Source of the DNA: Cordylochernes scorpioides
Lineage: Eukaryota; Arthropoda; Arachnida; Pseudoscorpiones; Chernetidae
Length of the DNA: 64,000 bases
Assembly (NCBI GenBank): GCA_030710605.1
Contig: CP092864.1
Span: forward strand, 139,017,160-139,081,159
Reading direction: 5' to 3'
This document shows positions 33,110 through 43,295 of this stretch, piece after piece. The notes beneath the pieces are model-generated. The model worked only from the letters and a program-made list of their open reading frames with translations, was not told the origin of the DNA and searched no databases. Each line of letters opens with the position of its first letter. Positions within the stretch are counted from its first letter, which is position 1. The translations under genes and the position numbers were made by a program.

Positions 33110-33500
33110 CTACAGTAAAACCTCCAGTGAAAGCCCCGTTTGATTAGCAATCACCTCTTTAAGCGACGCCATTTATAAATTCAAAATAACTTGTATAATC
33201 CAACGGACCAATGAGAGAGTAGGAATAGCCATATATGTAAATATGTGTAGATTTCTATTAGAAGGATCAATTGTATTGCTAAGGAGATTGGAGTTCTAAC
33301 AGAGAGGAAGAGATATGCAAATCTAATTTCCTCATTTCCTCCAGGCGGTATCATAGAGAGAGAAAAAAAGGGTTCTGTGGTTTTATTCTCTTTTCCTAGA
33401 AATTCCCTAGCAAGAATTGTTATTGGAGCAAATGAATATTGCTGGGCTAATGGTAGAAATCGTAGGTTATGCAACTTTTAACATGATTCACTTGTTATAT
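33110..33500. other. DNA-transposon-like terminus and unassigned sequence
   Basis: 33113-33130 reads CAGTAAAACCTCCAGTG, a style of terminus found on several cut-and-paste families. The rest (to 33500) has no legible gene. Confidence 0.35.
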
Positions 33501-33505
33501 TAAAA

Positions 33506-33919
33506 CTAGCCGAATGACCTGGGCAACGCCCGTGTTTTACCCGATTGAATGTTTTTATTCAAATACTATTTGTTACAATTATAAATTGGCGCCTTAAATA
33601 AATGCATATATTAGTTAATAACTATAGCCTATGTGCTTTATCTGTCTATGTACTGTTGGCATCCGTAGGCGTCTCTTACTGGGAAAAAGAAAGAGAGGAT
33701 TCCATTTAGTTATTAACTAATATATGCATTTATTTAAGGAGCGACCCGCTCCAACACAATAGTTACAAAAACGAAAAAGCGAGTGGGGGGGGGGGCAAAG
33801 GTGGCGTGATCGTAGCCAACCAATAGGAGGGCGCCATTCCAAAAAAAAAAAAAGCAAACGGTGACAGAGATGAAAACTGAAGAATTAAGAACGCATGACG
33901 CTCGTAACTGTATATTGGA
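33506..33919 (-). mobile_element. Non-autonomous Helitron without tRNA cargo
   Basis: The minus strand begins A then TCCAATATACAG with GTTACGAGCGTCAT and ends CGTTGCCCAGGTCATTCGGCTAG followed by T. It shares both ends with the tRNA-Gly-bearing Helitrons. The interior instead has a GCAAACGGTGACAG start, a CACTCGC poly-C stretch, and an inverted ATGCATATATTAGTTAATAA pair. Confidence 0.82.
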
Positions 33920-33957
33920 TATCAGGCTTATAGGGAGAAGTTTCTTCTCAAATTCTT

Positions 33958-33990
33958 TAAGCTTTCGGGCACGAACGCCCTTCTACAGGA
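33958..33990 (-). repeat. TAGAAG-hairpin-CGAAAGCTT motif
   Basis: The minus strand reads CTGTAGAAGGGCG, TTCGTGCCCGAAAGCTT, where GGGC pairs with GCCC. Confidence 0.5.
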
Positions 33991-34017
33991 GAACATACGA
34001 TATAATTATTATCGTAT

Positions 34018-34270
34018 CGTAAAACGACATTTGAAAATTATTCCGCATGTGTTTCTTTTGAATGAAAAATCGAAATTTATTTTAAGGAGAAATAACGATT
34101 ATTTCTAACCTTAGGAATGAGGTATGAAAGGATGAATTGTGAAGAGTAATGATAACGGAAAAGTGTCCAGGGATGGGAATTCGTTATTTCTCCTTAAAAT
34201 AAATTTCTTCGATTTTTCGTTCAAAAGAAACACATGCGGAATAATTTTCAAATGTCGTTTTACAATCATA
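34018..34270. repeat. SINE-2 foldback (inverted dimer)
   Basis: About 95-bp arms (34018-34125 and 34178-34270) are inverted and match the tail of SINE-2 at 43640-43815. The centre keeps GTGTCCAGGGATGGGAAT, a remnant of the tRNA head. Confidence 0.75.
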
Positions 34271-34302
34271 AGCCGCATTATATTGTATCGTGATTTTCTC
34301 AG

Positions 34303-34385
34303 AAAAAAATTCCCAATGCGGGAATCGAACCCGGGTCGTAGCGGTTGAAAACCAACGGTTTAGACCATCCTTCCGCCGACCCCCT
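34303..34385 (-). repeat. SINE-1 head
   Basis: Minus-strand tRNA-like head with a perfect B box GGGTTCGATTCCCGC and GGTCTAAACCGTTGG. Confidence 0.75.
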
Positions 34386-34591
34386 TTAGCAGAAAGTGCA
34401 ATATTCAAACAAAGGTCGGCTAACAAATCGATATGAGAGCTTAACGAACATTCGTGTAATTATTAGAACTAATTAATGAGAAGTGGGAGATATAAAAGCC
34501 ACCGACTAATGAGGTCAATTAATCAATACAGTTAGCAGGAGGGAGTTGGTTGGAGATTAGTTAAGATTCAATAAAATAAAATAACTAAAAA

Positions 34592-35125
34592 AGGATGTGG
34601 GGTCGGTGGAAGGATGGTCTAAACCGTTGGTTTATGATCGCTACGACCCGGGTTCGATTCCCCCATTGGACATTTTTTTCTTATTATATAAAAAAAGCTC
34701 CAATTGCCCCTGATTCTTGCAAATTTCCATCCCCACCAGTGAGTGCAAGTAACCAAACGGTGCTCTGGTACATTTGTAAGTGCAAAGTCGAACTGCTTTT
34801 CACATGTGTAGACATGTGGTGCACTTACAGTTAAAGCAGTCGCCTACTATTAGATTCAAAACCAAGGGTCGGTGGAAGGATGGCCTAAACCGTTGGTTTA
34901 TGATCGCTACGACCCGGGGTCGATTCCCCCATTGGACACTTTTTTTCTGATTATAAAAATGCTCCAATGGCCCCCGATTTTTGACGATGTCCAAATCCAA
35001 TAGCGAGTGCAAGTAACCCCAAACGGGGCTTTAGAACATTTGTAAGTGCAAAAGTCGGACTGCTTTTCACATGTGTAGGCATGGCTTGTACCACGTAAAC
35101 TAGGGATAAGCAAAAAAAAAACTAA
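34592..35125 (+). repeat. Two tandem SINE-1 copies
   Basis: Copies 34592-34850 and 34866-35125 each start with a GTCGGTGGAAGGATGG head and B box, and run into the conserved body. Neither keeps the whole palindromic tail. The same orientation and spacing suggest a local duplication. Confidence 0.75.
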
Positions 35126-35254
35126 AAAAGTATTGGCTCGGGGCAAAAAGTGAAGAAATTTCTTATATTTGCTTCGATATGAAAGTTAGATTATATAGGA
35201 TATATAATTTTTTTTAACTTCTCTTGTAGGATGTTTATGGAAACATAGCCAAGA

Positions 35255-35397
35255 TAGAGAACGACTGGTGTGATAGAGATGTATGAAGACATCTGAGGCT
35301 CTTCATTGGACACAATGGACATTGGACACAACAACAAGTGACTGCTGTGATAGAGATGCATGATGATATCTGAGGCTCTTCATTGGACACAACAACA
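35255..35397. repeat. Two tandem units around GAGGCTCTTCATTGGACAC
   Basis: Two direct copies of a GTGATAGAGATG-to-GACACAACAA unit. Confidence 0.75.
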
Positions 35398-35564
35398 ATA
35401 TAACACAATGTAATAAGACAAAATCCAAATAAATAAATAGTGTATGACGTTACTGTAACAGCGTTATCATCATCAGATATTATTTATTTAGATTAGGTCT
35501 TATTGCCTTGTGTTTCTAAACTATAATCCAAATTGTAACTAATCATTCTATTAAATATAATTAA

Positions 35565-35740
35565 ACCTCGCTAAAACGAACTGGAGATATGGCGAACTTT
35601 CCCTTATAGCGATCTAAAGTAAATGTCCAATATTATTGATACCATACAGTGAACCATGGTTATAGCGAACCATGGCTATAGTGAACCAAAAGTTCAGTCT
35701 TATTTGAAGTTCACTATAGCAAGGTTTTGGTGGCGAGGAA
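35565..35740. repeat. DNA-transposon-like terminus
   Basis: It contains TAAACCTCGCTAAAACGAAC, ATAGCGAAC repeats and an inverted GTTCACTATAGC stretch. These are typical of short non-autonomous DNA elements with CCTCGCTA termini. Confidence 0.4.
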
Positions 35741-35744
35741 ATAT

Positions 35745-36105
35745 AAAAAAGGTCAGGTGTTGATATTAAAAACAAAATTGGTATTTTCTGACCGCTCACA
35801 TGAGAATTTTAGATAGCAGAGCGCCATCTAGTGGAACAAAAATAAACTAAACGTTAAATCAGTTTGTTCCAAAAATATTTGGCCAATCCAATACAGTCTA
35901 GACCACGATGACGAGGGCCAACAGCCCGAAAAGCGTAAGTGGCTGACTTTTATTGATTTATCAAGAAATTGAGTTGGCCAAATATCTTTGGAACAAACTA
36001 AATCAACGTTTAGTTTAATTTTGTTCAAATAGATGGCGCTCTGCCATCTAAAATGCTCATGTGAGGGTTCAAGAAATACCAATTTTGTTTTTAATATATA
36101 TAAAG
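35745..36105. repeat. Hammerhead repeat B, inverted pair
   Basis: A minus-strand part (GTCAGGTGTTGATATT to AAACTAAACG) meets a plus-strand copy. At 35903-35942 lie stem I CCACG, ATGACGA, stem II GGGC-CAACA-GCCC, and GAAAAGCGTA. C3 is changed to A and stem III altered, so it is probably inactive. It ends with the AGATGGCGCTCTGCCATCT hairpin. Confidence 0.75.
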
Positions 36106-37750
36106 ATAAATACAAATGTATAATGTAAATAATGCTTGGATAAATACGGCAGTAAATTTAATTTATATAAATACACTCAAAATCCCTCGAGAGCTCTTGT
36201 CCTACTCCCTAGTTCAAAATATAAATTATTTCAAATACAAAACTCATTACTTGAACAAATTAGCTATTCTTTATTTATAACGGACAAATTAAGACCTTTA
36301 TGTTTATTTTAATCACCCCATGTGTAAATTAATTAATAAAATTCAACACAAAGCGAAAATTTAATGAGATGTTTAAATTTCCAATTTAATGCGCGTTGAT
36401 TGTAATTAAATATGATCTTTAATTAAGCTTTTTTTAAATCTGCAAATAAAGCCATCAAAAACATTCTTCCTTAATGGATATTTTTATCGATATTCGAAAA
36501 AAAAAAACCTTTTTTAATCTTAAATAATGAATAATTCTAATTTATATATAGAAATATTTAAAGTCAAATGCATATTATTTATATCTTAATTGATTTCGTA
36601 AAAATAAATGCTATTAATACTAATTTATATTTTGAATTTATTTGTGTTGATGCAAAATAATCTTTTGATATTTATTAGGCATTAAATGTATGTTTTTAAA
36701 TGTCTATAATGTGTTTTTTTTCAAATTAGTGTGTTGCATTTATTTTTATATAACATATTTATACGAGATAAAATCAGAAGAAAATATTTTAAAATAAATG
36801 TGTATATATTGTTTTTTTCTTTGATATAGTTTTGCGATTATAAATTACAATTAAACCAAAATATAAATATTAAAATTTACTGGCGAAATACTCATGTATT
36901 ATGTTATTATTTTAAATCTAAAAATTTTTAATTATTTAAAGGTTTGTATATATTTTAAAAATAATATGTGCATTAAACAATAATATTTTTGTTGGTATAT
37001 TTTTAAAATATGATGACATATTTTAGTATAAAAAATTCAGAATATGCGCAAATTATTTATACAAATAAGGTGTAAAAAAAGAAACGAAACAAACCTTTTA
37101 AAGCAGACCAAACGGCGTATCCAGCGCGTCCAACCGATCCAAACCGAAGCACAACACTGAACTGTCCGGCCACATGGAAAGTAGATGCGCGCGCATCTTT
37201 TGCCAGCGTTGTGCGCTCATTCCCTTAAGTAATTTAAATCGTTTTTGTTTTCTGCAACTCGCGTAAATTAAACCGTAAATTTAGAATAAAACGTTTCAAA
37301 AATAAAACTACTAACGAGGCTGTATGAGAAAGCGAGTTTCCTTATATATATAGTTTTACTTATTTTCCATTTCATTACAATCTTCTGCTACACTTTTTAA
37401 AAATAAATAACATAACGAGGGGGGTTTCCACAATTTTATCTTGTTAAAATTTTGGCGAAGCAAATTTTTTTTTTCCATGTATTTTAAGTTTATTAGAAAG
37501 TTAATTTTCTAAATATATATTCTGCTAAATAAGAAAATATTTTAGGATTTAAAATATAAACTATCACAAAGTTATTTGTGTGTAAAATAAATTCATTGAA
37601 TTATTTTATAGATATTTTAAAAAGAGCATATATTTTAATATATTACTTTAAATATAACACGTTTATATAAAATGTTGCATTTTAATTTAATACTTTATTA
37701 AATATTGATTTTTTTAGGAAAAGGTTTTATATAATTAAATATATATATAT
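36106..37750. other. AT-rich intergenic stretch with a short GC-rich patch
   Basis: No genes are legible. Only 37085-37250 departs from the composition (CAGACCAAACGGCG, GATGCGCGCGCATC). It could be a regulatory or untranslated segment, or a foreign fragment; I cannot tell. Confidence 0.4.
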
Positions 37751-37755
37751 ATATT

Positions 37756-38095
37756 AAGAAAAAGGCATCTCCTTATCGTGCAACTGAAAGTTGCTTGATG
37801 GCTGGCGCCATCTATCGGAATAAATATAAACTATTCTCGTTGATTTTTAATTATTCCAGAATTGGCCAAATACCCATTCTTGATTAATCAAGAAAAGCTA
37901 ACCACGGACGCGTTTCGGGCTGTTGGCCCTCATCAGCGTGGTGCAAGCTGTACCTCAATGACCTAAAAAATTGGTCATTAAGGCATCCTGAAAAATCATG
38001 AAACGGGTAGTTAAGGCCAGAATTGCGTGAGGACGCTACACAATGTGAAAAAATAGTACAAATGTAACATTGTACTGGGATAAGGTGCGTAAATT
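37756..38095 (-). repeat. Hammerhead repeat A, unit 1 of cluster
   Basis: This 340-bp unit is in minus orientation. The ribozyme segment (37902-37941) has all core bases: CTGATGA, GAAA and GTC, with stem I CCACG/CGTGG and stem II GGGC/GCCC. It is joined head-to-tail with the next unit. Confidence 0.88.
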
Positions 38096-38452
38096 AAGAA
38101 AAAGGCATCTCCTTATCGTGCAACTGAAAGTTGCTGATGGCTGGCGCCATCTATCGGAATAAATATCAACTATTCTCGTTGATTTTTAATTATTCCAGAA
38201 TTGGCCAAATACCCATTCTTGATTAATCAAGAAAAGCTAACCACGGACGCGTTTCGGGCTGTTGGCCCTCATCAGCGTGGTGCAAGCTGTACCTCAATGA
38301 CCTAAAAAATTGGTCATTAAGGCATCCTGAAAAATCATGAAACGGGTAGTTAAGGCCAGAATTGCGTGAGGACGCTACACAATGTGAAAAAATAGTACAA
38401 ATGTAACATTGTACTGGGATAAGGTGCGTAAATTAAGAAAAAGGCATCTCCC
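38096..38452 (-). repeat. Hammerhead repeat A, unit 2 of cluster
   Basis: Nearly identical to unit 1, with the ribozyme at 38241-38280. It runs about 20 bp into a third unit before the orientation flips, which is expected of a concatemer or circle-derived copy. Confidence 0.88.
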
Positions 38453-38453
38453 T

Positions 38454-38826
38454 ATCCAGTACAATGTTACATTTGTACTATTTTTTCACATTGTGTAGCG
38501 TCCTCACGCAATTCTGGCCTTAACTACCCGTTTCATGATTTTTCAGGATGCCTTAATGACCAATTTTTTAGGTCATTGAGGTACAGCTTGCACCACGCTG
38601 ATGAGGGCCAACAGCCCGAAACGCGTCCGTGGTTAGCTTTTCTTGATTAATCAAGAATGGGTATTTGGCCAATTCTGGAATAATTAAAAATCAACGAGAA
38701 TAGTTGATATTTATTCCGATAGATGGCGCCAGCCATCAGCAACTTTCAGTTGCACGATAAGGAGATGCCTTTTTCTTAATTTACGCACCTTATCCCAGTA
38801 CAATGTTACATTTGTACTATTTTTTC
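38454..38826 (+). repeat. Hammerhead repeat A, inverted unit 3
   Basis: Inverted relative to units 1 and 2, so that 38096-38452 and 38454-38826 form a hairpin with arms of more than 300 bp. Its ribozyme is at 38593-38632. TA-repeat sequence flanks the cluster on both sides (37739-37753 and 38827-38842). Confidence 0.88.
38593..38632 (+). ncRNA. Minimal type I hammerhead ribozyme
   Basis: Stem I is 38593-38597 (CCACG) with 38628-38632 (CGTGG). The catalytic segment CTGATGA is 38598-38604. Stem II is GGGC/GCCC (38605-38608 and 38614-38617) with loop CAACA. GAAA is 38618-38621. A minimal stem III (CGCG region) leads to the U16.1-C17 cleavage site before 38628. All invariant bases are present. 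Hammerheads with very short stem III are known from Penelope-like elements, retrozymes and schistosome and newt satellites, and often act as dimers. Minus-strand twins lie at 37902-37941 and 38241-38280. A variant (CTGACGA, GUA site) is at 44644-44683. Confidence 0.85.
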
Positions 38827-38931
38827 ATATATATATATATATTAATTTAAAAAGGCATATATTGAATAAAAAATAATTTATTTACCAATATTTCAAGCTA
38901 CAAAACGTATATGTATATTTTATTAGGTTGT

Positions 38932-39199
38932 CCCAAAAGTTCCTAAACATATTATGATTATGATTTATATTTTGCAATTGTTTACGAACTTTTGGGACAA
39001 CCTTGTAATTCTGAAACTTGACCCACCTGCTGATTGGTCACCCTTGATATAAAACATCAGTGATTAAATAATTCTTCTATAAGAATTCTGTTATAATTTT
39101 ACCAAGGTTACCAATATTACCAAGGTTGTTCTAAAAGTTCGTTAACACTTGTAAAATATAAATCATAATATGTTTACGAACTTTTGGGACAACCTTGTA
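38932..39199. mobile_element. Two mariner-type MITEs
   Basis: Copy 1 (38932-39006) has inverted ends GGTTGTCCCAAAAGTTC, and TA occurs near both ends. Copy 2 (39121-39199) has the same termini with AAGGTTGTTCTAAAAGTTCG. They are only 75-80 bp long and purely terminal. Tc1/mariner assignment follows from the terminus style. Confidence 0.75.
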
Positions 39200-39209
39200 T
39201 ATGTATTAG

Positions 39210-40080
39210 AAGTATTGCGTTTGAAATTATTTATAATTTTCAGCTGAAAATGGCTCATATTGATAATGATATTTAAAATAGTAGGGTCACAATGTTATTT
39301 TGACAATTAACATACTTTTATTGACATCTTGTCAACATAAGGTTTAAGTTGCATTCTGCACTAATCAGTGAATGATGAAAAATTTTCAATGATGAAATGA
39401 TGATGACATTGACGAAACACTTAAATTCAACCTATAAGTATGGTATTTTCTGTAATTAATAAACACGTAATACCTAAAGTATTCCGATAGTCAAATACCT
39501 CAAGAAGACAAGTCTGATGAACTTGGCGGCCATTTTAATAGGAATTTTTCCCATATGGAATTCCTTTTTATTTTCGTCCAAATTTTTTAACTCACAAATC
39601 ATGGTAATTTTAGAGAATTTCTGACGAAAATGGGGGCAACAGATGATCTTAGCGGCTTGTGTGGAAAATAAAACCAAGACTCAATACATTCAATAATATA
39701 ATGTCCATTCTCTAACAGCTACAGAAGTAATCACTTTTATCCCATTGAAGAAATATGAGAATTTGCGTATAACAAAGACACCTATGTAAAATTCAATACA
39801 TTTTGTAAATTTATTTTAAATTTTCTTTTCTGTTTGAGGAAAATCAACCTTTCAGTTTTAATTTTGTTTTTAGTCGTGTTTATTGAATTGTGTATCAAAT
39901 GAATTGTATATAAGCTGCTAAAATGTATTTAGGCGCAAGTATCCCAAGCTGGGAGAAATCGCGTCCGATATGTCAAATAAAATAAAATATTTTAATAAAA
40001 AATAACGACTCATCACACGATTTTCACCAAAAGAATTATTCAATAGTTGTTTGAAATGAAAGGAATTTTATGGAGATTAT
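39210..40080. other. Unassigned AT-rich stretch
   Basis: No element or gene recognised; a 67-codon minus frame at 39474-39677 shows no motif. Confidence 0.45.
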
Positions 40081-40099
40081 CTATCATATATTATATGTA

Positions 40100-40375
40100 T
40101 TTCTACTGTCCTTATGTCCATATTTCATTTAAAATACCATTTCCAAGAGGTCAGTTCCAGTATCGGTATAAAAGTAATAACCGAAAATGCAATATAACAG
40201 CGGTATGGTAGATTAAACTGGCGCTGGGAGAGTTCAACACTGATGATCCAGGCCCTCCCATTAATTTTTCATTGCAGTAAGGGCAATATATAATTGTTTA
40301 ATTTTTAAAATAATCATACGCGTCTATAATAGTTCTGAATTCTAATAACAGATGGCGCGCTAATGTATCATACTC
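40100..40375 (+). repeat. Permuted-hammerhead element, deleted copy
   Basis: The motif segment at 40199-40259 has the AGCGGTATGGT start and CTGATGATCCAGG but lacks the GAAACCG piece. Flanks carry the inverted CTACTGTCCTTA / CAGTAAGGGCA segments and the ACGCGTCTATAATAG terminus. Confidence 0.7.
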
Positions 40376-40409
40376 AATCTTATAGAAGAAGTAACACAAG
40401 TCGGGGAGA

Positions 40410-40545
40410 AGAGCTTCTTTTATAAGAGGATGACCGTACAAGCTTTCAGACAAGACGTTCTTCTACGGGTACCAGTAGAAAGACATCTAACCCGAAAGCT
40501 TTTACGATCATCCTCTTATAAAAAAGAAGCTTTTCTCCCCGACTA
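40410..40545. mobile_element. Hairpin MITE (TTCTTTTATAAGAGGATGA type)
   Basis: Inverted arms GGGGAGAAGAGCTTCTTTTA / TAAAAAAGAAGCTTTTCTCC enclose GACGTTCTTCTACGGGTACC and an AACCCGAAAGCTTT segment. Confidence 0.8.
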
Positions 40546-40604
40546 TGCAAATAGGGAGACTATCATTGTCTAAATACTTCATCTTGCATATCAAATGTAT
40601 TAAA

Positions 40605-40668
40605 TGTGTACAAATAAAAACACCAAAACGCGAAAGAAACATTCGCGTTTTGGTGTTTTTATTTGTAT
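40605..40668. repeat. Perfect hairpin of the AGAAACATTCGCG tail
   Basis: CACCAAAACGCGAA and TTCGCGTTTTGGTG pair across an AGAAACA loop, continuing into AATAAAAA/TTTTTATT. The same tail phrase ends several repeats in the window. Confidence 0.85.
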
Positions 40669-40672
40669 TATA

Positions 40673-40936
40673 CTAGCCGAATGACCCGTGCAACGCCCGG
40701 GGTTTACCCGATTAAATGCTTTTATTCAAATAATATTCGTTACAATTTAAAATTGGCGCCGTGGATGTCATTCTTGTATAATATATAAATGAGTTTTAAA
40801 AATTGTAAAAAAAAAAAATGCATCGGCCGGGAATCGAACCCGGGCCGCCCGCGTGGCAAGCGAGCATTCTACCACTTAACCACCGATGGTTATAAGAAAT
40901 AGCCATATTTGGGTATTTATTCCATTCACAAAAGCT
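40673..40936 (-). mobile_element. Helitron with tRNA-Gly, 5'-truncated
   Basis: The 3' end on the minus strand is a CGGGCGTTGCACGGG-type hairpin then TCATTCGGCTAG. It contains the tRNA-Gly copy at 40819-40889 followed by a T run. The 5' terminus is lost after GCTTTTGTGAATGG. Confidence 0.8.
40819..40889 (-). tRNA. tRNA-Gly(GCC)-like gene inside a Helitron
   Basis: 71 nt; A box GGTTAAGTGGTAG, anticodon GCC between CTTGCCACGC, and a perfect B box GGTTCGATTCC. The acceptor starts C rather than G, which breaks the first acceptor pair, and D-loop and anticodon-stem changes exist, so it is probably a pseudogene. A poly-T terminator follows directly. Confidence 0.7.
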
Positions 40937-41044
40937 GTGATTGAGCCGAATTTCTATTCTGTAATTATACTGTAGGGGACGCAAGGGCATTGCTGCCTAT
41001 ATCGTCCCTGGCTAGGTGAGCCGAATTTTTCTTCTGTAATTATA

Positions 41045-41605
41045 CTGTCTTAAAAGCTTATGCTCATAGTTTGCTTAAATACCATTTCTAAGATTCCACC
41101 CTTCAGTGTAGCATATAAAAGCAGAATGATCCAATACAGTATATAAAAGCCAGACCTTTGATCTCTGGGTCTTGATCTCCTGATCTTGATCTCTGAAATG
41201 ATCCCTTAACTATTTTTGAAGCCTGCGGCGCTTTAGTTGTGCTTGGTGCTGCCTTGGTTCCCTCAAAATCGGCGCGCACTCGCCCTCCTCTCCCCCGGGG
41301 TGCCCACGGCTCTGCCGGCGCCTCTCCAGCCCTCTCCTTGGCCCTCCAGTGCGGCGGGCGCTTGGAGACTCACAAAGATGTTGCGTCTTAAAATGCTTAC
41401 CAGAATAGCATGTAGAAGACGGATTAATAGATATATGATCCAATACAGTATTAGAGCTCTAAAGAAGCAGTCTGGTAGATTAAATTGGCGATACCGCTGG
41501 GAGGGTTAACCACTGATGAGCCAAGCCCACCCTAATATTTATTCATCGCAGTAAGGAAAGTAGAAGTTTGATTTATTTGTGAAAAGAAACATTCGCGTTT
41601 TGGTG
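41045..41605 (+). repeat. Permuted-hammerhead element with GC-rich insertion
   Basis: The flanks match 62280-62440 (AGCTTATG, CATAGTTT, AAATACCATTTCTAAGATTC, AATACAGTATTAGA). A 293-bp GC-rich insert (41143-41435) splits it, with 16-bp direct repeats TGATCCAATACAGTAT on both sides. The motif segment (41466-41530) shows AGCAGT, TGGT, TTGGC, CTGATGAG and CCAA; GAAA reads GATA. The tail ends in AAACATTCGCGTTTTGGTG. Confidence 0.75.
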
Positions 41606-41657
41606 TTTCCATTCATTATATGTATATAGATGACACGTTATTGCTATGTATTAAATG

Positions 41658-41970
41658 TATCAAACCCATTTGATCTAATTTCAACAAAAGACAAATATAT
41701 AAAATCAACTCTTTTTGTAGATTTATTTTTAATTGTATAAAAATAAACTACTAAATTCCTTTCGAAAGCTTTTATTTAGAAATTAATTCTGTTTAGCATA
41801 GTTTTAATTGTGAATAATTCTCTAATATCTTGCATATTTTCATTCTAAAATATTCCTTAAAACTTTCTTCAATCTGTAAATTGTTTTCCTCGAATACACA
41901 CAATACTTTACAATTGATTTCATTTAACTATATTTGAATACCAACCCTTTGTACATATTTGAATTGTGAA
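41658..41970. repeat. Dispersed AT-rich repeat, copy 2
   Basis: Homologous to 1738-2050. It is interrupted on the right by the 297-bp inverted-repeat element, with homology resuming at about 42300. Confidence 0.75.
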
Positions 41971-41977
41971 AATTCGT

Positions 41978-42274
41978 AACTATTATAGACGCGTATGATT
42001 CTTTTTAAAAATTAAACAATTTCTACTGCCCTTACTGTAATGGAAAAATTAATGGTTTCATCTGAAATACCCATTCCATGAGTCTAACATCAGTATCACT
42101 ATAAAAGGAAGTTCCAAAAATTCAATAATAACAGCGGTATGGAAGATTAAACTGGCGAAACCGCTGGGAGGGTTCACCACTGATGAGCCAGGCCCTCCCA
42201 TTAATTTTTCCATTGCAGTAAGGGTAGTAGAAATTGTTTAATTTCAAAAAGAATCTTACGCGTCTAAAATAGTT
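41978..42274 (+). mobile_element. Permuted-hammerhead element with about 78-bp inverted ends
   Basis: Terminal inverted repeats (41978-42055 and 42198-42274) match almost throughout: AACTATTATAGACGCGTA outside, CCATTAATTTTTCC inside. The centre has the motif at 42133-42199. Stem III is AGCGGT/ACCGCT, the central segment CTGGCGAAACC, and CTGATGAG-CCAG follows after ACCA. Absence from the homologous 2.05-kb locus shows it is an insertion. Confidence 0.8.
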
Positions 42275-42655
42275 TCTAATTTTACTTTCTATGATTAATT
42301 TACCTTTAAAGTGAAAGTGTCCCTAGGGGGACATAGCGCTCTAAGTCAAAATATAATAAAAATATAAAATATATTTTACCATAAAATGGTTGTCTCTTCT
42401 ATATAGTAATTCAATGATCCCATTTCTCGGAAGTTTGATATAACATTTAACCGTTACAGAAACAGTTCCAATAGTTGCGATTAAGAAAATTCTTCAAAGA
42501 AATTCCATCCAATAATAAGACTTTAGGTTGACGAAGTGGCATTTATATTAAAACTTTGAAGATTTCTGTTGCCTAAATGAGGCTGTTATGGATGTTAAGT
42601 GTGTTTATAGACAATATTTTGGCAATTTAATAACTCTCAATGTGTAAAATCCATA

Positions 42656-43081
42656 TTCTATATACAGTTACGAGCGTCATTCCTCATCTCCTAATCAACA
42701 ATCAGTCATCAGTTTTCATCTCTGTCACCGTTTGCTTTTTTTTTCTGGAATGGCGCCCTCCTATTGGTTGGCTACGGTCACGCCACCTTTGCTCCCCCCC
42801 ACTCGCTATTTCGTCTTTGTAACTATTGTGTTGGAGCGGGTCGCTCCCTAAATAAATGCATATATTAGATAATAATTGAATGGAATCCTCTCTTTCTTTT
42901 TCCCAGTAAGAGACGCCTACGGAAGCCAACAGTACATAGACAGATAAAGCACATAGGCGCTATAGTTATTAACTAACATATGCAATTATTTAAGGCGCCA
43001 ATTTATAATTGTAACAAATAGTATTTGAATCAAAACATTCAATCGGGTAAAACACGGGCGTTGCCCGGGTCATTCGGCTAG
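42656..43081 (+). mobile_element. Non-autonomous Helitron without tRNA cargo
   Basis: A then TTCTATATACAG at the 5' end; hairpin CGGGCGTTGCCCG, then TCATTCGGCTAG followed by T at the 3' end. The interior has a GC-rich CTCCTATTGGTTGGCTACGG part, a CACTCGC segment after a C run, and CTAAATAAATGCATATATTAG inverted later. Confidence 0.85.
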
Positions 43082-43184
43082 TTATATAATAACTAAGGCT
43101 TATATTCTCTGTGTGTATATCTTTCAAAATTATTTCCTAAAAAAATCCAATATTTCGATGGGATTTTATTCTGGGATTCAAGTG

Positions 43185-43295
43185 CAAAGGTCTAACTGCT
43201 TTCCATATATGTAAACTGTGGTATACTTACAGCAAAAGCAGTCGCTAACTACCCACCATGATTATCATGGTCTGTACCACGTGTACTAGGGATAA
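43185..43295 (+). repeat. SINE-1 tail fragment
   Basis: Tail with CCATGATTATCATGG and GTACCACGTGTACTAGGG. Confidence 0.65.

Noticed and set aside
37085..37250. CpG-island-like promoter
   Set aside because: A small composition change only, with no gene, TATA context or transcript evidence; described but not called.
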